A stretch of DNA of 64,000 bases, taken from the NCBI GenBank assembly GCA_009602735.1, contig WELA01013787.1, forward strand, positions 198,296-262,295. The letters run 5' to 3'. The stretch is from Mesotaenium endlicherianum. Taxonomy: Eukaryota; Streptophyta; Zygnematophyceae; Zygnematales; Mesotaeniaceae. Numbering within the stretch: the stretch's first letter is position 1; each line of letters starts with the position of its first letter. This document shows, one piece after another, positions 31,851 through 41,797 of the stretch. The translations under genes and the position numbers were made by a program. The notes below the pieces were generated by a model that was given only the letters and a program-made list of their open reading frames with translations, did no database searches and was not told the DNA's origin.

Positions 31851-34800
31851 AATGTCAATTTTTCCTCTTTCTTATTCTTGCAGGCTGCCTCCAAGGGGTC
31901 TTCTGCTGCTTCTTGATGGTGGCAGGCTGCCTCCCTGAAGTCTTTGGGCTTCTAGTAGAGAGACTTGGGGCTGGTCTAAGAGGGAGGTTGGCGGCATGGA
32001 AGCGCTTCAACTTTCTCTGAACTTTGTCAAGGTAGTGCGCCGCCACCCAACTATTCTCCGAATCTGGATATCCTTTCCACTAGATCAAGTATTGCTGCTG
32101 TCTCCTGAAATTTCTCATTGCCACTATGTCTTCCACTTCATACTCCAAATGATCATCCACTATTGTTGGGGCTGGTGGGGTTGTCACACGTCCTGGGAAC
32201 TTGTTGTCGGGTTGCACATACGGCTTGAAGAGGGAAGCGTGGAATACGGGGTCGATGTGCATAGTCTGGGGAAGTTCTAGTTTGAAATCAACGGGGTTGA
32301 CTTGCTGTATAATCTTGAAGGGTCCCAAATACTTGGGAGAGAACTTGCTGCCGGCAGGCCTGTTGTTCAGGGAAATATTCTTGGATGATAGTAACACGTT
32401 GTCACCCACTCTGTACGTAATTTCACTTCTGGACCTGTTTGCCACTCTTGCTTGAGGATCTTGCGCCTGTTGTAGAGCTTTCTTCGCTGCTGTAAGGGCC
32501 GCTTCTAATGTCTCCATAAAATCTGTGGCTGTAGGTACTTCATCATGGCCAGCCGTGAAGCTCAGCGGCGTGGTTGGATGGAAGCCATAGTTGAGGAAGA
32601 ATGGGGACTCTTGGGTAGAGGCTTGCGTTGTGTTGTTGTAGGCAAACTCCAGGGGGGTCAAGTACATGTCCCAATCTTGCTCCAGAGTAGACACGTAGGC
32701 CTTTAGAGAGGTCTTTAGGGTACGATTCATACGCTCGGTTTGCCCATCTGATTGCGGGTGGTAGGCAGTGGACATATCCAGCGATGTACCCAAGTTCTTG
32801 AAGAGATTTTTCCAGAAATGGCTTGTGAATCTTGGGTCTCTATCTGACACAATTCTTGATGGTAGTCCATGGAGTCGGAAGATGTTGTCAAAGATGAGTC
32901 TTGCAAGTTGTGGTGCTGTAGCCTTAGTCGTCGTGGGAATAAAATGAGCCATCTTGGTAAGTCTGTCCACCACCGTGAGTATTGCATTATGGCCTCGAGG
33001 TGTCACGGGCAAGTCCACGATAAGGTCCATTGAGATGTCCGTCCATTGTCTTTCGGGGATTGGTAGTGGTTGGAGGAGTCCTCCCGCCTTTTGCGATGAT
33101 GGCTTGATTCTTTGGCATGTGTCACAGCTCCTGCAGTACTCCTTGACTTGCTTAGACATGCCTGGCCAACAATAAGTCCTAGCTAGAACGCCCGTGGTCC
33201 TTAGGATTCCAAAGTGTCCTCCAAGAGGGTTGTCGTGTGCTTCTCGTAGAAGCAAGAGCCGGAGGTCTAAGTCATTAGGAACACATCTCTGGCCCGTATC
33301 TTGCCTCACCCAATAATTGCNAATTCTTGATGGTAGTCCATGGAGTAGGAAGATGTTGTCAAAGATGAGTCTTGGAAGTTGTGGTGCTGTAGCCTTAGTC
33401 GTCGTGGGAATAAAATGAGCCATCTTGGTGAGTCTGTCCACCACCGTGAGTATTGCATTATGGCCTCGAGGTGTCACGGGCAAGTCCACGATAAGGTCCA
33501 TTGAGATGTCCGTCCATTGTCTTTCGGGGATTGGTAGTGGTTGGAGGAGTCCTCCCGCCTTTTGCGATGATGGCTTGATTCTTTGGCATGTGTCACAGCT
33601 CCTGCAGTACTCCTTGACTTGCTTAGACATGCCTGGCCAACAATAAGTCCTAGCTAGAACGCCCGTGGTCCTTAGGATTCCAAAGTGTCCTCCAAGAGGG
33701 TTGTCGTGTGCTTCTCGTAGAAGCAAGAGCCGGAGGTCTAAGTCATTAGGAACACATCTCTGGCCCGTATCTTGCCTCACCCAATAATTGCCTTCTTGCT
33801 TCTTGCATGGGTCCAAGGCTGCTTCTCCGTTCTTGTAGTAAGGGTCTCTTTCATAGGCGGCTGAAAATCGAGCTTCCAGATCTGTCTTCAGGGATACCAT
33901 CACTGCATTTAATTGCAGTCTTGAGAGGGGGTCAGCCGGGTTTGTCTTGCCGGGCTGGTACTGAATCGTGATGTTGTATTGTTGCAAGTATCCGCTCCAT
34001 CTTGCTTGTCTCCTTGAGAGATACGGCTGCGTTTGGAGGTGCTTTAACGCCTCGTGGTCCGTGGTGACCAGTACTTTGCGTCCTTCAACGTAGCAGCGCC
34101 AAACCTTCAAGGCATGTACAATCGCCAATGCCTCTCGCTCCGTGGTTGTATAATTTTGCTCGGCTGGATTTAGCTTCCTTGACTCGTAGGCGATGGGCTG
34201 CAGTCCCTTGCCTTGGTCTTGAAGCAGGATTGCTCCTATTGCATAGGAAGATGCATCGGTGATGACGTGGAAGGGCCAATCTGGGTTTGGACTTGGGAGT
34301 GTGAGCACCGGGGATGTGGTCAATCTTCGCTTTAACTCTTGAAATGCCTTTTCCTCTTTCTTGGGCCATGTATATAGCCTGTCCTTCTTGAGTAGATCTG
34401 TCAGGGGGGCTGCTATGTGCGAAAAGCCTTGGATGAATTTCCTATACCAATTGGCAAATCCCAAGAATGACTGGAGTTCTTTCTTGGTCGTGGGGGTTGG
34501 CCATTCCTCCACCACCGTGGTCTTCTTGGGGTCCATCTTGATGCCATCAACAATCACGTGGAGACCTAGGAACTCCACTTCTTGTTTGGCAAACTCGCAC
34601 TCTGACTCTTTTGCAAATAGCTTGTTTTGTTTCAATACTTCAAGGACTTCTTTCAAGTGTCTCGTATGCTCTTCAAGGGTCTTGCTGTAGATAAGGATGT
34701 CATCGATGAATACCACCGCAAATCTGTCCAACATGAGCTAAATTATGGTGTTCATCATAGTCATGAAAGTTGCTGGCGCGTTGGTGAGTCCAAATGGCGA

Positions 34801-35690
34801 CTTGCTAGGTCGAATGAAGCCATGCTCCAGTAGCTCCTTGATTTGCTTCTTGACTTCGTCTAGCTCCGTGTATGATATTTTGAACGTAGGCCGAGAGATG
34901 GGCTTCCTTCCGAGCTCCACCTCTATCTTGTGGTCCACGAACCTTTTGGGATGTAGGCCCTTGGGCAATTCCGGGGAGAACACTTCTTTGTAGTCCTCTA
35001 AGACTTCTTGTATCTCCTTGGGAACGGGGCTGCCTTCTTGACTCTCGATGTCTTTCTTGATGTCTTTTGGCGTGATCAAGGCCAAAAGAAGCTCGTGTCC
35101 CTTCTTCACAAGTCTCTTGAGTTGGAGGGCGGACAATAGTATTTCGTGTGCCGGCTTCTGGATGTCTGGGGTCTGGATATTCTAGATTGCGCGCAAAATA
35201 CAGATTCTTGAAGTGATGTCATTCTTGATCTTGATAGTACCGGTCCTCCAATCAACTTGGGGGTTGTGCTTGGTCAACCAAGGCGTCCCTAGGATGACGT
35301 CGTACTTGCCCAATTGCATGGGGGAGAACACTACTCTATCCTTGAGGGACTTGATAGAGAGTGCCAAGGGGTACGTCTTCTTGGAAGGGGTAGTATAGGA
35401 GAATCCATCGGGCATCATAATCTCCTCGTCGTGGTCAAGAGTTCGCATAGTAATACCGTGCTTGGTGGCAAAATCTGCAGCAATGAAGTTGCCTTGAGCT
35501 CCGCTATCCACCAAGATGTGGACCTTCTCTCCTCCAAGGTAACCTCTCAAACTCATTGGGGCTGGAACGTCGTCTTCAACGGTAGTCTCCACCTCACTTG
35601 GCTTGTTGCCTTCTTATGAAGTGGGTCTTGGGGTGGTAGGCTCCGGGCCTACCGGCGCTGTCTGTTTTTTGACAACTTTTTGGGGCATGA
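31851..35690 (-). pseudogene. pol: Pol of chromovirus B copy 1, broken
   Basis: Same domains as the copy at 53-57 kb: protease ([13 protein letters not shown]), RT, RNase H ([14 protein letters not shown]), integrase ([25 protein letters not shown]) and a chromodomain near 32080. The lesions are a TAA at 35614-35616 (CGA in the other copy), a TAG at 35182-35184 (CAG in the other copy), a TAG at 34738-34740 (CAG in the other copy), and a ~270-base loss of RT motifs between the SPFG and LPFG positions near 34795. That deletion lies between direct TCCAAATGGC repeats. The integrase region is duplicated around N 33321, which looks like an assembly error. The reading frame to the end of the chromodomain and Lys/Arg-rich tail is otherwise open. 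Confidence 0.85.
32851..33791. other. 470-bp tandem duplication around a single N (assembly join)
   Basis: 32851-33320 and 33322-33791 are nearly identical (a few single-base differences) and are separated by one N at 33321. The second chromovirus B copy has the segment once. The duplicate makes the predicted Pol contain the integrase zinc finger and core twice. Overlapping contig ends that were not merged are the likeliest cause. Confidence 0.8.
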
Positions 35691-36929
35691 CAGTGCACGA
35701 TGGCCCTTTTCCTTGCAATAAAAGCATAGTCCAGCCGTCATGAGAGCTTCTTTTTCAGCCGGGGAGAGTCTTGCTTTCACTCCTTGCTGGTTTCTTGCAT
35801 CATAAGTGTCATTGGAGGGTCTTCCACTCTTCCGGGCAGCCGCGGGGTCCCTTTTAATAACTCCGATTTCCATGGGTGTGGGTCCAGATTTGGATGTGGA
35901 AGGGGCTACGTACACCCGCGTCGCCGGAACCCGTGAAGATGGAGGCACGGAGTGCTTGAAATCCAAGGTATCCACCTTTTGGGCCACTTCAATGATCCTT
36001 GAGAAGTCCGTGAAGTCGCGTAATTCCACTTCCTTCGCCACCTTGGGCTTGAGGCCACAAATGTAGCGGTCAATCTTCTCCTTGAGAGACATGTTGGGGA
36101 TCTCAAGAGTGAGGGCGTGAAATTCGGATGTGTACTCTTGAACGGACGTCGTTTGCTTGAGATGGTGGAGCTTTTCTCGGGCAATCTTTTCCGCATTGAT
36201 GGGCATGAATTGCTTCTTGAGGGCCTCACGAATATCTGCCCATCTTGCATATGATGGTGGGGGCTCTTGGCCGAGCATGGGGTGCGCCATAGCTTGATAT
36301 ATAGCCGCTTGATAGTTACGCCACCATGATGTTGCTGCTCCCCTAAGTAAGGTAACAGCAAAGGGAACGTAGTCCTTCTCGGGTACTTCAAGGAATGCGA
36401 GGTACGTCTCGACTTGGTAGAGCCATAAATTCAGGTTGGCACCTTTCCCGGGGTTGAAAGTGTCGGGTTTGCCGGGCTTGATGAGTTTCCTTGCTCTCGT
36501 TGGCTCTTGTGGAGGCGCTTGAGCCGGGGCTGTACTTTGAGCATTGCTTGCAATAGGGGCAACCATGGCAGCCATAGCTTCTCTTGACGCTTGCACGGTT
36601 GCTTCATAGGTGGCCAAGCCCACTTGGTTGTGGACGGTCATTAGGAAGGCTGCCCACTCATTTGCGGGAACTGCTTGTGGTGGGATCAACTTTGCTATAG
36701 CGGCTGCCACGGGATTTGACGGTGCTCCTCCTTGTGGTGCTTCTTGTTGTTGCAGATTTCCTTGAGTAGGCTCTCCCATCGACGCTGGAGGAGGGTGTGC
36801 TCCTCCTTGTGGTGCTTCTTGTTGTTGCAGATTTTCTTGAGTGGGCTCTCCCATCGGCGCTGGAGGAGGGTGTCTTGGAGAGGAAGGGCTTCCTTCGAAA
36901 GCTTGCTGTTGGTCTTGAGGATCGGCCAT
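35649..36929 (-). CDS. gag: Gag of chromovirus B copy 1, 426 aa
   Basis: Structural capsid/nucleocapsid protein of the retrotransposon. It starts [13 protein letters not shown] 37 bases inside the 5' LTR boundary. Residues about 20-62 contain a 22-residue Pro/Gln-rich unit twice ([14 protein letters not shown] and [14 protein letters not shown]). The capsid core has [24 protein letters not shown] and [20 protein letters not shown]. One CCHC knuckle, [14 protein letters not shown], lies near residue 405. It is the only intact protein of this copy. The A AAA AAC slip site at 35664-35670 precedes its stop. Nearly identical to the Gag at 56697-57977. Confidence 0.85.
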   Translation of the reverse strand: MADPQDQQQAFEGSPSSPRHPPPAPMGEPTQENLQQQEAPQGGAHPPPASMGEPTQGNLQQQEAPQGGAPSNPVAAAIAKLIPPQAVPANEWAAFLMTVHNQVGLATYEATVQASREAMAAMVAPIASNAQSTAPAQAPPQEPTRARKLIKPGKPDTFNPGKGANLNLWLYQVETYLAFLEVPEKDYVPFAVTLLRGAATSWWRNYQAAIYQAMAHPMLGQEPPPSYARWADIREALKKQFMPINAEKIAREKLHHLKQTTSVQEYTSEFHALTLEIPNMSLKEKIDRYICGLKPKVAKEVELRDFTDFSRIIEVAQKVDTLDFKHSVPPSSRVPATRVYVAPSTSKSGPTPMEIGVIKRDPAAARKSGRPSNDTYDARNQQGVKARLSPAEKEALMTAGLCFYCKEKGHRALSCPKKLSKNRQRR

Positions 36930-36966
36930 CTTCTTGTGCTACCAAAGTGCCTAGCTCCGATACCAC

Positions 36967-37337
36967 TGTAGTGAAACAGATAGATGAAGTACTTAGTGAA
37001 ATATAATACTTTATCTATTCAAGACAAGGATCTTTGAACACAAGTGGTAGCTTCTTGAAGGAGAGATGGCTTCTTGAATGTTAATATATTTTCTGGAATT
37101 TGGCAAGTACAAGAGTGATTCTCCCCTCCCTTTCTATGTTCTAGCTCTTGTTTATACACTTGCTAAATAAGTAATTTCTAGGAAGGTGTATGTTGATGTG
37201 TTGGCACCCAACACATCCCAAAACTTGCCACCTCTTTCTAGAATAATGTACACATGTCCTTTTGACCTAAAAATGGCATATTTGACTTTTGCCACGTGGA
37301 GTTCTTCTAGGTCTTTCCTCTAACTTCGAAAATGCCT
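36967..37337 (-). repeat. Truncated 5' LTR of chromovirus B copy 1
   Basis: 371 bp starting TGTAGTGAAACAG on the plus strand, with the primer-binding site (AGCTCCGATACCA on the plus strand) directly to its left. Similarity stops at AAAATGCCT (37337) and unrelated sequence follows. Confidence 0.85.
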
Positions 37338-37935
37338 GTAGAAGAAGAAGCCATGGCTGTTTCAGTCTGCAATTGACAATAAACAAAGAGCAAAAATGAA
37401 ACAAAAGTGAAGGCAAATATCGAACCAAACTTAGCACTATTCTTGGCCGGCAACTTGAAGTATCTCCGTTGATATTTGTCCATTTGACCTGTCTCTAATT
37501 TGCCGGTAGGGTTCACGTGTTAGTGCTTTTAAGGAGCCTACTTTCAGGCAATTTGGATTAGATTTTTTTAAGGTTAGAGCCTGTAGAAATTGACCTAGTC
37601 ATGGGGACAAATTTTGGTTAAAGAACCTAAAAAGGACCCACCGTAAAGGTAATGTTAAGAAATGTCGTTGATGCTGTTTGGCAGTTCATTTTGTCGCTCG
37701 GCGATGGTCGTTTGGGACCGCTTTGTGAAGGGCATTTTGTCGCCCCCTCACAAAGTTTGGATGTATCCTCGATCGAGTATGAGAGCAATTGCAGTTGAGT
37801 GAGAAACGGGCCAAAAATGCATGCACTTCAGTGCACTTTAAAATAGTTAGTATTTCCAAAGACCATGACATAATGATTGACAAATCTAAAAAGCTTGATC
37901 CAAGTTTATACAGGTCAATGCATAATGCATTCATG
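37338..37935. other. Unassigned sequence
   Basis: A minus-strand stretch near 37340-37480 reads MDKYQRRYFKLPAKNSAKFG followed by a hydrophobic run (SIFAFTFVSFLLFVYC). It could be an exon or transposase remnant but is not recognised. The rest is noncoding. Confidence 0.3.
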
Positions 37936-38400
37936 CGCGAGTAAGGGGCCTTATTTGTGGTCGTCAGTACGGCGTCCCTCACGTAACTGTTGTGAGGGGG
38001 AAATCAGTAAGGGCCTCGCACGTGCGCGTTGATTTGCATGGTCGGACGTGACGTCGTTTTGACGTGTTTGAGATGGTTTGAGACTCTGCATCGATGTTCG
38101 ATTGCACCGAGCCGGCGCATGATAAATGCTCGTTGTGACGTCGGAATCGTCATTTGTTTTTTCTTTTGAGTTTGTGTAGAGACTCCTAACGACGACTGAC
38201 GGGCCATGGCCGCTGGCGGGAGGGGAGCGAGGGGGCGCACCGGCCGAGGTGATTTGTGTGGACCCTCCCTCGTCTTTTTAGTGTCTGACATGGCGCGAGG
38301 CCTCTTCTTTCTTGGCCCCGCCTTGTCTTTTTGATAGTCAATTTGGTTCGACGGCGGCGGGCGCCGTCAATTTCTTCGACGTTTTAATTTTTGTCGTGAA
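37936..38400 (+). repeat. Noncoding dispersed repeat, copy 2
   Basis: Begins GCCTTATTTGTGGTCGTCAG, then GTGAGGGGGAAATCAGTAAG, GGGCCTCGCACGTGCGCG, GAGATGGTTTGA and GCTGGCGGGAGGGGAGCGAG. The same order occurs on the minus strand at 18548-18975. The GTCGTCAGTA..GGCG and GTGAGGGGGAA..TCAG blocks also occur at the left end of the HUH element (5374-5405). The right boundary is not defined. Confidence 0.5.
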
Positions 38401-39929
38401 CGTTTCGTTTTGTCGTGATCGTTGGGGGCTGCTCGTGAGGCTAGGGAAGTTGTCGGCCCCCTCACCACTACTCAATTCGATCTAGTGAGGGCAGTCTCGA
38501 GTACCATTTTTGGCGTGTCAGTAACAATTTGTGAGATCAATACAATCGAGAGAGACAACAAGGCTAGATTTATATCGTCCTGCTTGATTTAGAAATGTAG
38601 AGACTTGCTTTGACTATTTGGACTGGCTGAAATTGATGGGCTGAGCCAGGCTGGTGTTATGCTCGCGGATGGGTTTGAAGGAAGCGACAAGAAGGAATTG
38701 ATTTGATAAATGTCTATCTTAGAGTGCGCTCTTAATTTGTGTTGTCAGATTTAAGAGGGCATCCTATGAGAACCTCGGCAGGGCAGACAAATATGTACAT
38801 TACTGTCTTCCCCCCACCTTTGCCCTATGCGGGGTGGGGGGGACGATTTGAAATGAAAATGGAGATAGTTTATTTCTAGAATGTCGAATGATTGTATAAG
38901 GCTTTTGGGATAACTTCAAAGTTACCGCCAAACGGGCAGAATGGAATGGTTACAAGTAAGTCCCTCTACTTTCGGACACATAAGTGCTCAACAAGTCGTT
39001 GGCGCAATGTTCCCCATTAGTCGTTGACAATATATTTTGTCCTATATAATGAATATATGACTATCCTGCATAAGTGTAGACTTCTACACGTATAAAACTA
39101 TCACATACTATGTGTACATAACACTTGGCCTTGAGGCAACCTTTTTCGGCACACGAGCGAGTCGCTATGGAGCTACGACGCACTCCCACACTTACAAGTT
39201 ACGAGTAGTAAATAAGTGTGAAATAAAAGAGTAAGAGTAATGATGGGTCAAGAAAGTACATAGCACCCTCAAGAAGGATCCAATGGCTACATAGATGACT
39301 ACCTCATGCATGCATTATGCTCAATACTTTAATATAGCTCCCGATAAAGTGTAGGTAATTTAGAAATTTGAGAGATGAAATTGATACGCATAACATGGTG
39401 CTACATTGTATGTCGGGTCGACATTTGTGGGTGGGGTTTTAAATGCAAACATCTTCTATGGTACAAACACTTCGAGGAAAAAATCACGTTGCAGCGTTTA
39501 ATTACAAAAAAAAAAATTAGAATTAAAAACACGACTTAAAAGTCAAATAGATAGTAGCAATGCGAAGACTACCGACACAATTATTGATGCAACCTACAAA
39601 AACACCTACACAAATACCTAGTGCGCCAGCTCAGGCCAAAGCAATGTGAGCTATCAAACTCCTAGCTCTCTCTGAGCACTCCAAGAGATGGGGAGTCATC
39701 CGATACCTTCCCATGCATTGTTCCACCCTCTACTTTTAAGTTTTATGCACACTACACTAAACCAATATGGGAAGTCCAAGCCCCGCACGGTACTCCTGGC
39801 CACCGTGCTTTCTCGACGCGCTTAGATGAGGTAATCCTATTCGACTGCCATTTGGCCCCAACTAATAAGATTTCCTACTTTCTGTCCTCGTGTTAGTCAA
39901 CACACCGCGATCGGATCAGCATATCAGAA
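38401..39929. other. AT-rich intergenic region
   Basis: No open reading frame, LTR or RNA gene is recognised. A 13-A run lies near 39507. This is the 3' flank of the fucosyltransferase-like gene, so its polyadenylation site should lie just below 39930. Confidence 0.4.
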
Positions 39930-41762
39930 TTATACGCCGCTCCACCTTCCCGCAAGGTCCGCAAGCCTGGTGGGGTGCTCGGGCTCGCAGCCGTCGGACG
40001 CCACGTAGATGGACATGGGCTTGAGGGCAAAGAGCGCCGCCGTCTTCGAGTAGCCCGAGTCGGAGATGATGAACAGGTCGCAGTGCGAGAAGAGCGACCA
40101 CTCTGCCACCGACGTCTGCACGGCCTGGTTCCTGTCGTCGTCACTCCCCATGTTAGTGTGAGTGGGCTTTAAGTCGGTGACTAGAACCTGGCGTGCACAC
40201 ACATACACACACACACACACACACACAGACAGGACAATTGGGGAGGGAGGGGGGGGGGGGATTGGGTAGAAGGTTTTACATCGTGACCAGTGACAGCTTG
40301 TATGTAGCATGGTGAGGAAAGCCGGAGGGAGAGAGGGAGGCCACAGAGAGGCCAGGCTTCACCGGTAGTGGTAGAAGCTTGGGGCTAGCTGGAGCCCGAA
40401 GCGCGGGGAGACTCAGTTCAATGCGCCACAGGGGGAACATAGGGGGGGGCCAGTTTCAGAGACCCGAAGCAAGAAGCTCCAAGTCTCTCACTCAGCTGCC
40501 GCGTAGCTTGCTCCTGCGCCAGTCACTAGCAGACGAAGCGTGCAGCTGTTGCGCTGCTGCCGCTGCTCCTGCTGCTACCGCTGCTGCTAGACAACCAACA
40601 ATGCCTGCCCAGAGAGCCCTGCGCTGCTGCCATAGGGCCGGACAGCTGTGCAGCCCCAGAATATTGCAGCGCCCCCTCTCCTGCTCCCCCTCGGCGGCTC
40701 GGAACAGTTCCACACGACAGGCACGGCTCTCGCTCACGCGCTGAGCTCTTACTGAGCCGGGGAAAGCATATCGACACCAGGCAGCACCTTCTGCAAGCTG
40801 ACACGTCCTGCAAGCAAGTGAAGAACAAGATGGGGCGCAGGCGCGCAGGCGGGCAGGCGGGCAGGCGAGCAGACGTGCGTGGTGCATGTGACGACGATGG
40901 CGGACCTTGTCAGCGTAGGCCTCTGTGGCGGCTTCCTTCAGGAGGGAGGAGCTGCTGGCAAAGACCCACAGCACCTTCTGGGGCGGAGAGAACCAGAAGT
41001 TGGTCAGCCTCTGCACACACACACACACGCGCGCGCGCGCACCCACTCACAGGTACGCACGCACACGAGTACGGAAGTACGGAAGCACACATGCACACAC
41101 AAATGAGTGGACGCACGCAAGCGTACACACACAGCACACGCACACGCACCAGCAGCAAACGTCAGGCGTGTCTTCTGGGAGACTGGAAGTACAATGCCTC
41201 CACGAAAACTGCAGTGGAAGCATTGCTGGCTCTCTTGCAGAACAGTTTCGTGTTGATGCCACGGGTGAACTGCCCGCTGGAGTGGAGTGGAGTGGGGTGG
41301 AGTTGGGTCGAGGAGACTGTGGGAGTGGGACACAGACTCAGCGGCAGCGCCTCACACACGCACAGACTAGACTCGAGGGGACGTCCCCCTAACGTCCCAC
41401 AAGCGTCCCACTCCTGCCACAACCCTCCCGAGCGGAAGGCACACAGACGCGGCACCTGGCAGAGCGGCAGAAGTCCTCAGCGATGCCAAGTGTACCGATG
41501 TCGACTCCTGCCACAAGCTTGCCAGATGGAAGCGTGTAAGCGGCACATGGCGGAAAAAGGCCGACCGACTTCTCAACACGGCCACATGTCATGGTGCGGG
41601 GCCATCGGCCTGGCCAGGGGCCACCTAAGCTTGCTACTTTCGCTGCACGCAATTGTGATGCCAGGTGGCATCTGCGTGGTGGGACACGTGGGAAGTGCAG
41701 CACAGGCGCAAGACTGGGAACGGAGGAAAGGGCTTGCATGCGTGCATAATCAGGTGTTACAA

Positions 41763-41797
<35 letters not shown>

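Larger units (their letters stand above)
30592..37337 (-). mobile_element. Chromovirus B, copy 1 (damaged)
   Basis: Same family as the copy at 51838-58517. The left (3') LTR is 30592-31084. The right (5') LTR is cut off at 37337 after 371 of about 500 bases, so no target duplication can be checked. Gag is open, but pol has three C-to-T type stops and a deletion, and the assembly holds a 470-bp duplication around an N at 33321. The copy cannot be active as assembled. Confidence 0.85.

Noticed and set aside
32080-34734. 884-codon Pol with two integrase zinc fingers
   Set aside because: The repeat is the 470-bp duplication around N 33321, most likely an assembly join and not a real double integrase.
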